Assembly (NCBI RefSeq): GCF_014397245.1
Contig: NZ_JACLHY010000008.1
Span: forward strand, 1 to 64,000
DNA length: 64,000 nucleotides
Reading direction: 5' to 3'
DNA from: Arenibacter arenosicollis
GTDB taxonomy: Bacteria > Bacteroidota > Bacteroidia > Flavobacteriales > Flavobacteriaceae
Made by a program: the position numbers and the translations under genes. Below the pieces are notes generated by a model. That model worked only from the letters and a program-made list of their open reading frames with translations, did no database searches and had not been told where the DNA came from. Positions within the stretch are counted from its first letter, which is position 1. Every line of letters starts with the position of its first letter. Of this stretch, positions 1-8,657 are shown piece by piece.

Positions 1-193
1 GCGGCTCCCCACCCTGGACAGGGAGGGGTGGATTCTTTTCCGACAGCAAGTCGGGGAAGAAGACGGGGCGGGTAGAAAGCCCGAAAAAATAGAGATTGCA
101 CTAATAGCCACATCACTATAGCCCAAGGATGCACACTACCCCTTCCGCCTTCCCGACAAAAAGGTGGTCGGGATGCCACCTTCCCCTGCGAGG
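1..193. repeat. Direct repeat unit, copy 1 (cut by window edge)
   Basis: This stretch recurs at 451-643 with the same length and only a few substitutions. It contains a segment with a GGTGGATTC core and a short hairpin (CCGACAGCAAGTCGG), followed by the opposite-type arm with CCACCTTCCCC. The trailing module at 235-322 (ACAAGGTTTT...TGCAGGATT) also recurs, at about 641-726. It is probably one end of a longer array outside the window. The same vocabulary (GGTGGATTC, CCACCTTCCCC, CCCCTTCCG) reappears in the island at 15.6-16.9 kb, so this looks like a dispersed, palindromic intergenic family. Confidence 0.85.
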
Positions 194-450
194 GGAAGGA
201 GCTCCCAAGGCCTAACCATCAAAAGGCAGTCCTACAAGGTTTTTAAAACCCTGTAGGACTAATAAAATCACCCAACTGAGATACCTACAAGGTTTAGAAA
301 ACCTTGCAGGATTAGAAACAGGCTGATAAAAAGCAAAAAATTGCGGCTCCACAGTTACGCAAAAATCAATTAAGGATGACGCCCGGTTTTAGCAATATTC
401 AAATAAAATAGATTCTTTCTGGACTATTCTATTTGACTTACCTGCCAAAA

Positions 451-643
451 GCGGCTCCCCACCCTGGACAGGGAGGGGTGGATTCTTTTCCGACAGCAAG
501 TCGGGGAAGAAGACGGGGCGGGTAGAAAGCCCGAAAAAATAGAGATTGCACTAATAGCCACATCACTATAGCCCAAGAATGCACACTACCCCTTCCGCCA
601 TCCCGACAAAAAAAAGGTCGGGATGCCACCTTCCCCTGCGAGG
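451..643. repeat. Direct repeat unit, copy 2
   Basis: Second copy of the 193-bp unit found at 1-193, offset by exactly 450 bp. Differences are few: for example one base near 567, one near 600, and a few changes inside the poly-A/G stretch near 610-617. After the unit, copy 2 lacks the roughly 40 bp that separate unit and trailer in copy 1, and goes straight to the AGGTTTTTAAAACC trailer. No credible gene lies here; a 63-codon minus-strand reading frame over it is made of repeat sequence. Confidence 0.85.
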
Positions 644-732
644 TTTTTAAAACCTTGCAGGACTAAAACCATCACCCAACTGAGATACCTACTAGCTTTA
701 GAAAACCTTGCAGGATTGGGTACAGGACACAA

Positions 733-784
733 AAAAGCCAAGAGGTCCAAAAATCCTAAAATAAGATTCCAAACCTCTCGGCTT
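733..784 (-). terminator. Rho-independent terminator of the CBS gene
   Basis: Inverted arms at 735-746 and 773-784 pair over 12 positions with one mismatch. Read on the minus strand the hairpin is followed by a run of six T (733-736 and just below). It sits 10 bp beyond the stop of the leftward CBS-domain gene and so ends that transcript before the repeat island. Confidence 0.75.
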
Positions 785-793
785 TAAGTTATC

Positions 794-1213
794 CTAATAT
801 TGTTCCAATAAGTAATTCAATAAATCGGTGGTGGTTACAATCCCGACCAAGTCTCCATTCTCAACTACTGGTAAAGCATGAAATTCCTTTTTGGCCAATA
901 TTTCCACAACCTCCTTTATACTCAAGGATGGAGAAATATGTACGGGGTCTTTTACCATGACCTGTTCAATGCTCAACATATTGTAAACTGCCGTGTCCAC
1001 TTGGGAATCATCCTGTCCATAAGTATCCACAAAACTGATCCGCAACAAATCCGTTAAACTTAATATTCCAATAATCTTTTTATTGCTTACAACAGGGATA
1101 TGGCGAATCTTATGTTTTTCAAACAATTTTTCCGCATCCAATAAACTATTGGTGTGATTTATAGTAATCAAATTTGTTGTCATAATTTTTGATACTGGCT
1201 CTCTTCTTTTCAT
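794..1213 (-). CDS. CBS-domain pair protein
   Basis: A 139-residue soluble protein made almost only of two CBS motifs, roughly residues 8-66 and 85-139. Each has the usual pattern of a V.D/P.. start (VSKIMTTNLITI; MVKDPVHISP) and a HxxPVV / LxGIxTxxDLL end (HIPVVSNKKIIGILSLTDLL; HALPVVENGDLVGIVTTTDLL). Stand-alone CBS pairs bind adenine nucleotides and act as energy or redox sensors on a partner; the partner is not visible here. The ATG at 1213 is preceded by a possible -7 box at 1295-1302. It is monocistronic, with its own terminator. Confidence 0.85.
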   Translation of the reverse strand: MKRREPVSKIMTTNLITINHTNSLLDAEKLFEKHKIRHIPVVSNKKIIGILSLTDLLRISFVDTYGQDDSQVDTAVYNMLSIEQVMVKDPVHISPSLSIKEVVEILAKKEFHALPVVENGDLVGIVTTTDLLNYLLEQY

Positions 1214-1605
1214 ACTCTAATATATTTTTATATTAATTAATAGTCCGTTGGTTAAAAAATGGAGTTCACATGTTTAATTAACAACATTCACTATCAAATT
1301 TAATGGTGAGATTTAACTGATCAACCAACACTATAAATATCGTCAGCATTCCGTACAAAAAACATGATATAAATCAGCCTAAACAAATACTACTTGTTAT
1401 CCTTTACATCCTTCCCAATGAAGTGGTTCCGTCAGAAAATAATAGGACTTAATATGTTTTTTTATGATTTATTATGTAACAATTTACAATGCCCTACGTT
1501 CTAACTGGTATCGGATGTTACCAAAAACAGCTTAATTAAAACCTTATTCCAAGCCTATATTTTGGTGCCATTTGAAATAGAAAATCAATCAAAAATCAGA
1601 ACACT
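1214..1605. other. Intergenic region between divergent CBS and DUF4407 genes
   Basis: About 390 bp, AT-rich. On the minus strand 1295-1302 reads TAAATTTG, matching the Bacteroidota -7 box TAnnTTTG, and would start the CBS transcript with a leader of about 75 nt. On the plus strand near 1556-1565 a looser TATATTTTGG precedes the DUF4407 gene. I see no reading frame, hairpin or repeat of note in the rest. Confidence 0.45.
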
Positions 1606-2706
1606 ATGTTACAGCAATTTTTCATTCTCTGCTCAGGGGCAGATTCCAATATTCTCAAAACTTGCTCCAAGGGAGAGCAAAATAAATATGCCGGGATAGG
1701 TGCTACTGTCTTCTTTACCGCGGTCATGGCCTTTATCGCCAGTGCCTATGCCCTTTTCACTGTATTCGAAAATGTCTACACCTCTATTTTCTTTGGACTT
1801 ATTTGGGGACTGCTCATTTTTAATCTGGACCGATTTATTGTCTCAACCATAAAGAAGACCAATAGCTTTAAAAGTGAATTTTTGCAGGCCACCCCTAGAA
1901 TAATTTTGGCCGTGATCATCGCCATTGTTATTTCCAAACCTCTGGAAATGAAAATTTTTGAAAAGGAGATCAATCAGGTACTCCTGGAGGAAAAAAATAC
2001 GATGACGCTTGCCAATAAAGAGCAAATCGCTACCCAATACACCCCAAAAATTGAAAAGCTAAACTCCGATATTTCAAGTTTAAAAAATGAAATTGTTGGC
2101 AAGGAGGCAGAAACCAATGCCCTTTATGACACTTATATTTCAGAAGCCGAAGGTACCGCAGGAACCAAATTATTGGGCAAAGGACCTGTGTATAAGGAAA
2201 AACGGGACAAACACGATGCCGCCTTGGCCGAACTACAATCCCTAAAACAAACGAACGCCGAAAAAATTACAGCTTTGGAAACCCAAATTGCAGCCTTGGA
2301 TTTGGAATACGCCGATCAAATAACAACTACACAACCCATCATTAATAGTTTCGATGGACTAATGGCTCGTATAAACGCCTTGGATAAACTACCCTGGATG
2401 CCTTCCTTTTTTATCTTTCTTTTGTTCCTGGCCATAGAAACATCACCCATAATTGCAAAGTTATTATCCCCTAAAGGATCATATGATTATAAACTGGAAG
2501 ATGAAGAAAGTGCCATTAGGACCTGGGTTACCCAAAAAGTAAGTCAACGGGAAAAAGTATTGGAAACGGATACCCTGTTAAACAATAAAATTTACGGTGA
2601 AATAGCCGAGGAGGAAGAAATTTACAATTATAAAAAACAGAAGGCTGAGGAATTGTTGAAGTTACAGGCCAATGCCTTTCATGAGGTACAAGTAAAGAGT
2701 TTATAA
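1606..2706 (+). CDS. DUF4407 membrane protein with coiled coil
   Basis: A 366-residue protein with hydrophobic segments at about 31-52, 54-72 and 92-108, a long charged, helix-forming stretch at about 110-245 rich in K/E/Q and A, and a further segment near 264-284. The arrangement (three N-terminal helices, central coiled coil, one late helix, hydrophilic tail) and the phrase FNLDRFIV match the DUF4407 family. Members are inner-membrane proteins of unknown function found in Bacteroidota and actinobacteria. It stands alone and converges on the DUF998 gene with a 4-bp gap. Function cannot be assigned. Confidence 0.75.
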   Translation: MLQQFFILCSGADSNILKTCSKGEQNKYAGIGATVFFTAVMAFIASAYALFTVFENVYTSIFFGLIWGLLIFNLDRFIVSTIKKTNSFKSEFLQATPRIILAVIIAIVISKPLEMKIFEKEINQVLLEEKNTMTLANKEQIATQYTPKIEKLNSDISSLKNEIVGKEAETNALYDTYISEAEGTAGTKLLGKGPVYKEKRDKHDAALAELQSLKQTNAEKITALETQIAALDLEYADQITTTQPIINSFDGLMARINALDKLPWMPSFFIFLLFLAIETSPIIAKLLSPKGSYDYKLEDEESAIRTWVTQKVSQREKVLETDTLLNNKIYGEIAEEEEIYNYKKQKAEELLKLQANAFHEVQVKSL

Positions 2707-2710
2707 GGAA

Positions 2711-3331
2711 TCATAATTTTTTTATGAATATAGATACATAACATATCCAAACCAATATGGACCCTTCCAGTAATCTCTGGAAAAGTCCAAGGTAGGAACT
2801 ATTCAAGTTTCCAAGTAGCAACCACATAAAAACAATGGACATTAGGCCAAAAATTGCGGATAGTCTCCGCAAAAAGTTTTTGGATCCCAACCCCACCGCA
2901 AGAATACAGAAGGGCACTGTTAAATAAGTAAGTCCTCCTGAAAAATTATGGATAATCTGGGAAGTGGAAGGATCTATAAGTTCGGGGTTGCAGCCGGCAT
3001 CACAGGGAAAAATACCAACCACAATTGTAGCCATACCATAAAATAATCCTAGGCCCCAGAATCCTAACTTGACTAATAGACTCTTTGGCAAGACCATGGG
3101 AGAAAGAAACGCAAAGACAGACATAAGACTTCCACTGGGAATTATTGCACCCCATCTAAGAATAGGCCCATACTCCGTACCCTTGGCATAGGATTCACTT
3201 ATCAATTGCCGATTGTGACTGTACGCTTCCAAAAGAAGGCCACCAATTACAGAAGCTGCCACAAAGAATATTACCCCGCCTAAACCAGACCAAAAAATTA
3301 CGTGTTTTATTTTATACAATTTTTTAACCAT
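2711..3331 (-). CDS. DUF998 family membrane protein
   Basis: A 206-residue hydrophobic protein with about six predicted transmembrane helices. The marker stretch GIFPCDAGCNP near residues 107-117 and the following H-x-x-S/G tract (IIHNFSGGLTYL) are typical of DUF998 proteins, whose role is unknown. It ends 4 bp from the convergent DUF4407 stop and starts just upstream of the end of the hydrolase gene, with 21 bp between them, so it is probably transcribed with the upstream minus-strand gene. Confidence 0.7.
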   Translation of the reverse strand: MVKKLYKIKHVIFWSGLGGVIFFVAASVIGGLLLEAYSHNRQLISESYAKGTEYGPILRWGAIIPSGSLMSVFAFLSPMVLPKSLLVKLGFWGLGLFYGMATIVVGIFPCDAGCNPELIDPSTSQIIHNFSGGLTYLTVPFCILAVGLGSKNFLRRLSAIFGLMSIVFMWLLLGNLNSSYLGLFQRLLEGSILVWICYVSIFIKKL

Positions 3332-3352
3332 ATCCTACTTGGCATCAACATT

Positions 3353-4354
3353 TCAATTCCCCCACATCCTTCCCCAAAGGGCTGTCATGAGTTTTTTGGC
3401 ATCCCGTTTCATTTTAGGAGTTTCTTCTACCAACAGATCACCATCCTTGGAAACCAACTTATAATTAAAGGCAAATTGCTGCTCATTGGGATCTAAACTC
3501 ATCAATCCAAATCGCAGGTCATTAAAAAACAACTGTCCGTTCTTCTCGTTTATGGTAAACCATCCTTCCGTAATTTTCTTAAGCCTCAACACCTTATCAT
3601 TCCCAGCCAAGCTGCCCAACAATTCATGGTTTTTAGGATATCTACTGAATTGAACGGGCTTATCATCAAAAAAAGAGTAGTTCCCAATTAGGTAAGCATC
3701 ACCTGCATCCACATTGGCGGACCATAGAATAGTATTAAAGGGAGACGGTCTCACATCCATTTCTTGATAAGCTATTCCTTGCTCGTCCAGACTATCCGTA
3801 ATCTTTTTAAATGCAATTCCCTTCAGTACCAGTGTCAGTCCTAAATAGGCACTGCTAACTATCAACCCCATAGTATTATAACGACCACGCATTGGCGAGT
3901 CGCGTTTTTGTCGCAGGGCCATTATGAGAAATGCCAAAAAGGGCAGGGTGTATAAAGGATCAATGACAAATATATTCTGAAAAGCCAACCTCAAGTCAAA
4001 TGGCCAAAATAGTTGGGTTCCCCAAGTTGTAAAAGCATCCAATATGGGATGTGTAAAGAGCCCCCAAAACATTAACCAGGACCAGTCTTTCCAAGTGGCT
4101 GGGCCATTTTTCTCCAATTTAAAGATAAGCCACCCGAAAATTGGGGCAAATATTACCGAAAAGAAAATAGAGTGACTAACCCCTCTGTGCAATTCTATAG
4201 CCGTAACACTATCCGTAACATAATTGGCCAAAACGTCGAGGTCTGGAATGGTGCCCGCAATGGCTCCATACAGCATAGCCTTATTACCGACTTTATTGCC
4301 TAAAACCGCTTCTCCTACCGCGGCACCCAATACTATCTGTGTAAGCGAATCCAT
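3353..4354 (-). CDS. YdjM-like membrane-bound metal-dependent hydrolase
   Basis: A 333-residue protein of the LexA-binding, inner membrane-associated putative hydrolase family (YdjM/DUF457). The N-terminus MDSLTQIVLGAAVGEAVLG, the stretch PDLDVLANYV, the HRGVSHS motif near residues 55-61 and HPILDAFTTWGT near residues 102-113 hold the conserved Asp/His residues that define the family. Four to five membrane helices fill the first 185 residues; the rest is soluble. An in-frame ATG ten codons further upstream (4384) exists, but family alignment favours the start at 4354. Substrate unknown. Confidence 0.8.
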   Translation of the reverse strand: MDSLTQIVLGAAVGEAVLGNKVGNKAMLYGAIAGTIPDLDVLANYVTDSVTAIELHRGVSHSIFFSVIFAPIFGWLIFKLEKNGPATWKDWSWLMFWGLFTHPILDAFTTWGTQLFWPFDLRLAFQNIFVIDPLYTLPFLAFLIMALRQKRDSPMRGRYNTMGLIVSSAYLGLTLVLKGIAFKKITDSLDEQGIAYQEMDVRPSPFNTILWSANVDAGDAYLIGNYSFFDDKPVQFSRYPKNHELLGSLAGNDKVLRLKKITEGWFTINEKNGQLFFNDLRFGLMSLDPNEQQFAFNYKLVSKDGDLLVEETPKMKRDAKKLMTALWGRMWGN

Positions 4355-4440
4355 TATGTTTTTTATTCTAAAGGCCTCAGCCAATATTAACTACGAAAGT
4401 TAAGGAAATATTCGCACCCCCATCAACCCTCCCAAGTAGA

Positions 4441-6213
4441 CTATTCCGCTATTTCCATCTTCTTCAATAAGAAAGAGGCATTCATATTTTTACAGATTCC
4501 TGTTTTGAAGGTATAATCAAAATGAAGTTCGTTGTCTATAATTTCGGCATCAAAATAATAATTTTTAATCTGTGGTAGGTCTTCTGAAGCTTCACACAAA
4601 CTCAGATCATGGGTAGCAATGATTCCGGTGGATTTTGAGGCCACCAACTTTTCAACAAACTTCCGCGAGCCAATGGCCTTGTCCATGCTATTGGTCCCTT
4701 TTAGGATTTCATCCAAAACAATAAAATATTTGTCGTTCTGAATTTCATCTACGATAAACTTCAACCGCTTTAATTCGGAGAAGAAATAGGATTCATCATC
4801 CGTAAGGGAATCCGTGGTACGCATGCTGGTAATTAATTTGATCGGTGAGTACTCTGCTGCAGATGCACATACCGGAAGTCCAACATTGGCCATGACTATC
4901 TGAAGGGAAACTGTCCTTAAGAAAGTACTTTTTCCCGCCATATTGGCCCCTGTTACAATGAAAAATTGTTCCTTAATGATGTTGATATCATTCGGAACTG
5001 CCTTCTTGGGGTCCAATAAAGGATGTGATGCCCTTACCGACTTCAGCACTGTCTCGTTCTCCACCAGCTTTGGATAAGTATATGACGGGTGGTTATGGGC
5101 AAAATTCCCCAAACTGTTATAGGCATCAAAAATAGCAATGGTATGGAACCAATTTTCCACTTTTAAGCCATGTTTGCCTACCCACTGCTCTATCCTATAT
5201 GCTTGACGCAAATCCCAAAGAAAAAACCCATTTCCAAGCAAGGCAAAAAACATATTGTTCCGTTGATCCAAAGCACTAAGTATTTTCGAGAACTCCTTTA
5301 ACACCTTTGATGCCAACTGTTCTTTGGAAACAACGCTATTCCTTTTCTCTTTTAAAAGGTCAGAAGTAAATTCTTCTTCTTCTATTTTTAAAATCAACTT
5401 TTGATATTGTTGAAAGGTGCTTTGTACCATATTGGCATCTGAGGCCAAAATTGAAGTCTTTTTCAGGTAAAAGCCACTGATCAACAAACCGAGCAAAAGA
5501 ATAATAAAAATGGGAAAACCTGGTAAAATTCCCAGCAAATAACCCCCAATTAAAATCACGGAAACCAGGGAGAATACATTGGGCAGAAAGCGCATTGCCT
5601 TGGGCACATATGCCTTATATCCTTTGAGCCATGATACTATGGTCTTGGTGGTGGTATCCGTTTTCACCATGATAGCGATAGCTGAAAATTGCTGTCTCCA
5701 ATCGGGCATTTGTGCTAGCTCCTCCACCGCTTTTTGTTTGGACTCAATAACATCGATATTATTGGACAAGAGCATTTCCACCAACATATCACTGCCTTGG
5801 TTCAATGCAGTGCGATTGCTATACTGATAAAACGAACCTTTCCCAAACAGGTCGATATCCTGGGCAAAATAATGTGTAGGATTCTTGTATTGAGAACCAT
5901 CGGGAAGATGATGAAAATTGCGTTCCAGTACTTGAATTTCAGTTTCGCTTATTTTGATCAGCGCCAATAACTTATCCCTTTCGTACTGTAAGTCCGTATG
6001 CTTGGAAACCAAATATAAGAATATGCCGATGGTAACGATAATTATCCCTAGGACCAATTTTGTGTCGCCAAAAACAAGGTAGATCAAGGTAATTGCAATA
6101 ACGAAAAGAATCAAGCGAACAGCACTTGATAGGGCTAGTCGCTGTTTTACCCTACCTAATAACTCTTGGTGAGCTTCAACTCTTTTTTTATAAAATACTT
6201 TTAAGTGTTCCAT
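4441..6213 (-). CDS. Membrane-anchored MutS-like ATPase
   Basis: A 590-residue protein whose C-terminal third is a MutS-type ATPase: Walker A TGANMAGKST (from T421), the region SMRTTDSLTDDESYFFSELKR, Walker B FIVLDEILKGTNS and the D-loop/His stretch IIATHDLSLCE. There is no N-terminal mismatch-binding domain. Instead two hydrophobic pairs lie at about 30-68 and 212-250. This architecture is a recurrent Bacteroidota MutS-related protein and is often auto-named mismatch repair MutS, but it lacks the Phe-x-Glu DNA-reading motif, so a role in mismatch repair should not be assumed. It forms a run with the YjbR gene 34 bp upstream. Confidence 0.8.
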   Translation of the reverse strand: MEHLKVFYKKRVEAHQELLGRVKQRLALSSAVRLILFVIAITLIYLVFGDTKLVLGIIIVTIGIFLYLVSKHTDLQYERDKLLALIKISETEIQVLERNFHHLPDGSQYKNPTHYFAQDIDLFGKGSFYQYSNRTALNQGSDMLVEMLLSNNIDVIESKQKAVEELAQMPDWRQQFSAIAIMVKTDTTTKTIVSWLKGYKAYVPKAMRFLPNVFSLVSVILIGGYLLGILPGFPIFIILLLGLLISGFYLKKTSILASDANMVQSTFQQYQKLILKIEEEEFTSDLLKEKRNSVVSKEQLASKVLKEFSKILSALDQRNNMFFALLGNGFFLWDLRQAYRIEQWVGKHGLKVENWFHTIAIFDAYNSLGNFAHNHPSYTYPKLVENETVLKSVRASHPLLDPKKAVPNDINIIKEQFFIVTGANMAGKSTFLRTVSLQIVMANVGLPVCASAAEYSPIKLITSMRTTDSLTDDESYFFSELKRLKFIVDEIQNDKYFIVLDEILKGTNSMDKAIGSRKFVEKLVASKSTGIIATHDLSLCEASEDLPQIKNYYFDAEIIDNELHFDYTFKTGICKNMNASFLLKKMEIAE

Positions 6214-6247
6214 TTAGGAATTTGAGATATGTATAATTCGAATATTT

Positions 6248-6607
6248 TTAATCCAATGCCTTAAGTTCGGCTTGTACTTTCTTGGTCAGTCCGGCCACAA
6301 CCAATTCATAGGAATGGTCTATCAATTCCCGGACCAATGTTGGAGCCAGCCCTTCCAAATAAAGAGTGTTCCAATGTACTTTACTCATGTGGTATCCAGG
6401 AGTGATTTTACCGTCATAGGTTTCACGCAGTTCAATGGCTCTTTCAGGACCGCATTTTAAGTTGGCCTGGGACGGAATCCTTTCCAAGGGAACAAGGGCA
6501 AACATTTTACCCATCACCTTGAACACCAAGGTTGAGGCATCAAAAGGAAATTCTTCGGTAACGCCCTTTTTAACAATACAATGCTCCCTGAATTCCTCTA
6601 TGTTCAT
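6248..6607 (-). CDS. MmcQ/YjbR family protein
   Basis: A 119-residue protein of the MmcQ/YjbR fold (CyaY-like, double-wing DNA-binding family). Supporting features are the N-terminal LREH/FREHCIVKKGVTEEFPF block, the V..KMFALV strand, the PERAIELRETY stretch and the late HMSKVHWNTLYLEG motif near residues 73-86. Family members are small, often nucleotide- or DNA-associated proteins without an established cellular role. The ATG lies 2 bp from the stop of the upstream acetyltransferase gene, so the two are probably translated together. Confidence 0.85.
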   Translation of the reverse strand: MNIEEFREHCIVKKGVTEEFPFDASTLVFKVMGKMFALVPLERIPSQANLKCGPERAIELRETYDGKITPGYHMSKVHWNTLYLEGLAPTLVRELIDHSYELVVAGLTKKVQAELKALD

Positions 6608-6609
6608 AG

Positions 6610-7155
6610 TTAGATTATTATATGTCCATCATCCTCTGCCAACAGCTCAAGGGAGTCCCACACCATCCGGCATTTACGCACTTCTTTGTCGCCTATATCA
6701 TTTCCCACCACCGTTTCCAAATTTACTCCCCCTAAACGCTCATAGAAGCCTATAGCACCTACATTGTTCTCCAGCACCCACAGATACATTTTGGCATTGG
6801 GATCATTTCTTAAAACTTCGCGAGCCACTAACTTCATTAGATGCTTACCTATTCCAAGGCCTTTAACTACACTCGAAACATGCAAATTGTCCAAGAGGGT
6901 GCCGTATTGGACATCTTCGTTTTTGTAAGCACAGGCAAATCCACAAATTCCACTGACCTGTTCGGCCACCACGACATATTGATCGGGAGAGGGACTGGTT
7001 AGTCTATGTTTCCATACACCTTCCCTTTCCGAAGCTGCTTCCACATCCAAAAAATGATCGCTAAAATCGCCCCTGTAATGCTGTTGCCAACTTTTCACAT
7101 GCAATTCTGCGATTTTTTTATAATCCAAGGGACTCGCCTCCCTATAGGTAACCAT
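6610..7155 (-). CDS. GNAT family N-acetyltransferase
   Basis: A 181-residue GNAT protein. The N-terminal strand-helix MVTYREASPLDYKKIAELHVKSW is typical, and the acetyl-CoA binding motif A (V..GLGIGKHLM, near residues 92-104) follows the LDNLHVSSVVKG strand. The late N..AI.FYERLGG motif is present as NNVGAIGFYERLGG. The substrate is not predictable. It is the middle gene of a short leftward run with the Dabb gene 8 bp upstream and the YjbR gene 2 bp downstream. Confidence 0.9.
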   Translation of the reverse strand: MVTYREASPLDYKKIAELHVKSWQQHYRGDFSDHFLDVEAASEREGVWKHRLTSPSPDQYVVVAEQVSGICGFACAYKNEDVQYGTLLDNLHVSSVVKGLGIGKHLMKLVAREVLRNDPNAKMYLWVLENNVGAIGFYERLGGVNLETVVGNDIGDKEVRKCRMVWDSLELLAEDDGHIII

Positions 7156-7163
7156 AAACTATC

Positions 7164-7559
7164 TTAAATACCCAAGGAGTCGTAAACAATGACCTTGGTC
7201 CATAAACTGCTGGATTCCGCTACAAATAGGTTGTGGGCCTCCTCCGTTTGATACTTCTGCTGAGCATCTGCAGATTCAAAAGAAACCACCAATGAATAAG
7301 TAAAGGACCCATCTACCACATCGCGCGTTGCTTTTGGGGGTACACCCACAAAATTGGTCTTGGCGTATTTGGAATCTCGCATAAACTTCAAGATCGATGT
7401 CTCAAAAGCCTTTCTATCCTCCACACTATCTGGGTTCTTTAACCAAAAATAAACGGTATGCACATAATTGGAATCAAAGTTCTTCATGTTTTCTTTGTTT
7501 TGACCATAGCTGTAAACGGTCATTGTTAAAAATATTACGGTATAAATTAAAGTTTTCAT
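7164..7559 (-). CDS. Dabb (stress-responsive A/B barrel) domain protein, exported
   Basis: A 131-residue protein with an N-terminal signal sequence (MKTLIYTVIFLTMTVYSYG, cleavage near 19-20) and one Dabb domain: HTVYFWLKNP at the start, a central GVPPKA strand, and SFESADAQQKYQTEEAHNLFV near the end. Dabb proteins are dimeric ferredoxin-like barrels; some act in polyketide or stress responses, most have no known substrate. A periplasmic copy is less common than a cytosolic one. It heads a leftward run with the GNAT and YjbR genes. Confidence 0.85.
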   Translation of the reverse strand: MKTLIYTVIFLTMTVYSYGQNKENMKNFDSNYVHTVYFWLKNPDSVEDRKAFETSILKFMRDSKYAKTNFVGVPPKATRDVVDGSFTYSLVVSFESADAQQKYQTEEAHNLFVAESSSLWTKVIVYDSLGI

Positions 7560-7669
7560 AATTAGGTTTGTTTTTTAAAGCTGCCCCAAGCCTCCACCTA
7601 TAAGATTGGATCCTAATCTGCTAAAATAAAAAACAATTATCCAAATTGGACCCTTTGAACAAAAGGAAA

Positions 7670-8293
7670 TTACTGATCTAAAAACTGCTTTTTGCGATTG
7701 CTCATTTCCAAAGCAGAATAGTCCAGTTTCCAGCCAATGGTTTCCACAATTTTCTCTATTAACAGTACCGCTTCCAAGGCCTCTTTATTGGCCGTATCCA
7801 TTAGACCACTTTGGGGAATTTTATCCCTTATATGTTGCTTTGCCTCCATATTCAATGAAGTAAGATCTGTTGGTGTAAAAGAATTGAAAAGTCCGTTCTG
7901 TATATCGTAAAATTGTAGTTCAGGGGCAATGGATAAAATTTCGGCCTGTGGAAAATTGGTAAGAATAATTTTCTTCTTATCGTTATCGGCATGCATTTGT
8001 AGTTTCTTTAGATCAAAACCAATATGCGCCTTGGCGTTTATGATAATCAAGGCCTTCTTCTTACTGCTTACCAAACTCAGAAAGCGTTCTTTGGTGTTTT
8101 CATACCTATATATCTCGGCAAAGTCGCCCTCTACCGTTATTAATTTACAGACGCTTTTTATCTTATCCAACAGAATGGTGGACTGATGTTCCGTGAGTTC
8201 CTTGTTTCTTTTTTTTCGAAAAAAAGAAAATACCCAGTACATAGCAATGGCCCCCAAAATAAGGCCCAAAAAAAGTTCCAATATATCACTCAT
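7670..8293 (-). CDS. DUF4230 domain protein
   Basis: A 207-residue protein with one N-terminal membrane anchor (about residues 4-25) and a basic stop-transfer segment RKKRNK, followed by a DUF4230 domain (ICKLITVEGDFAEIY..., AHIGFDLKKLQ, the ILSIAPELQFYDIQNGLFN region). Family members are membrane-anchored proteins of unknown function. Its start overlaps the end of the DUF4260 gene by 8 bp, so the two are translationally coupled with the cyclase gene upstream. Confidence 0.8.
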   Translation of the reverse strand: MSDILELFLGLILGAIAMYWVFSFFRKKRNKELTEHQSTILLDKIKSVCKLITVEGDFAEIYRYENTKERFLSLVSSKKKALIIINAKAHIGFDLKKLQMHADNDKKKIILTNFPQAEILSIAPELQFYDIQNGLFNSFTPTDLTSLNMEAKQHIRDKIPQSGLMDTANKEALEAVLLIEKIVETIGWKLDYSALEMSNRKKQFLDQ

Positions 8294-8657
8294 CTTCGTT
8301 ACCTATTTCTCCTAAGTGGGTGTATTTAAACCCCTTGTTATATTTAAGTCCATAGCCAAATATCCTATCCATGGAAGCATGGGAAAATAGGATAATCCCT
8401 ATTAACTGACACAAAGGTAATGAAAGATAAATCCCGAGAAAATAAATAGCGATGGCCAAACCCTTATGATGGAATATATTATACCCGATAGCACCTATCC
8501 TATTATCTACTAGATAACCCAGCATTCCAATATCGGGCACCAAAATTAGACCAGCAAACCACCACCAGTTATATGGCAACAAACTAAAGAGATAAATTCC
8601 CAGAAGAAACATTAGTAATTCTTCTGCTTTTAAAAGCAATTGCATCCCGCTTCGCAT
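8286..8657 (-). CDS. DUF4260 membrane protein
   Basis: A 123-residue protein with four hydrophobic segments and the DUF4260 signature: WWWFAGLILVPDIGMLGYL, GAIGYNIFHHKGLAIA, and the C-terminal FSHASMDRIFGYGLKY. No function is established for the family. It sits between and overlaps both neighbours: its first base region meets the cyclase stop at 8657 and its end overlaps the DUF4230 start. Confidence 0.85.
   Translation of the reverse strand: MRSGMQLLLKAEELLMFLLGIYLFSLLPYNWWWFAGLILVPDIGMLGYLVDNRIGAIGYNIFHHKGLAIAIYFLGIYLSLPLCQLIGIILFSHASMDRIFGYGLKYNKGFKYTHLGEIGNEDE

Noticed and set aside
438-629. 63-codon minus-strand reading frame
   Set aside because: It lies wholly in the duplicated non-coding repeat and has no protein-like features.
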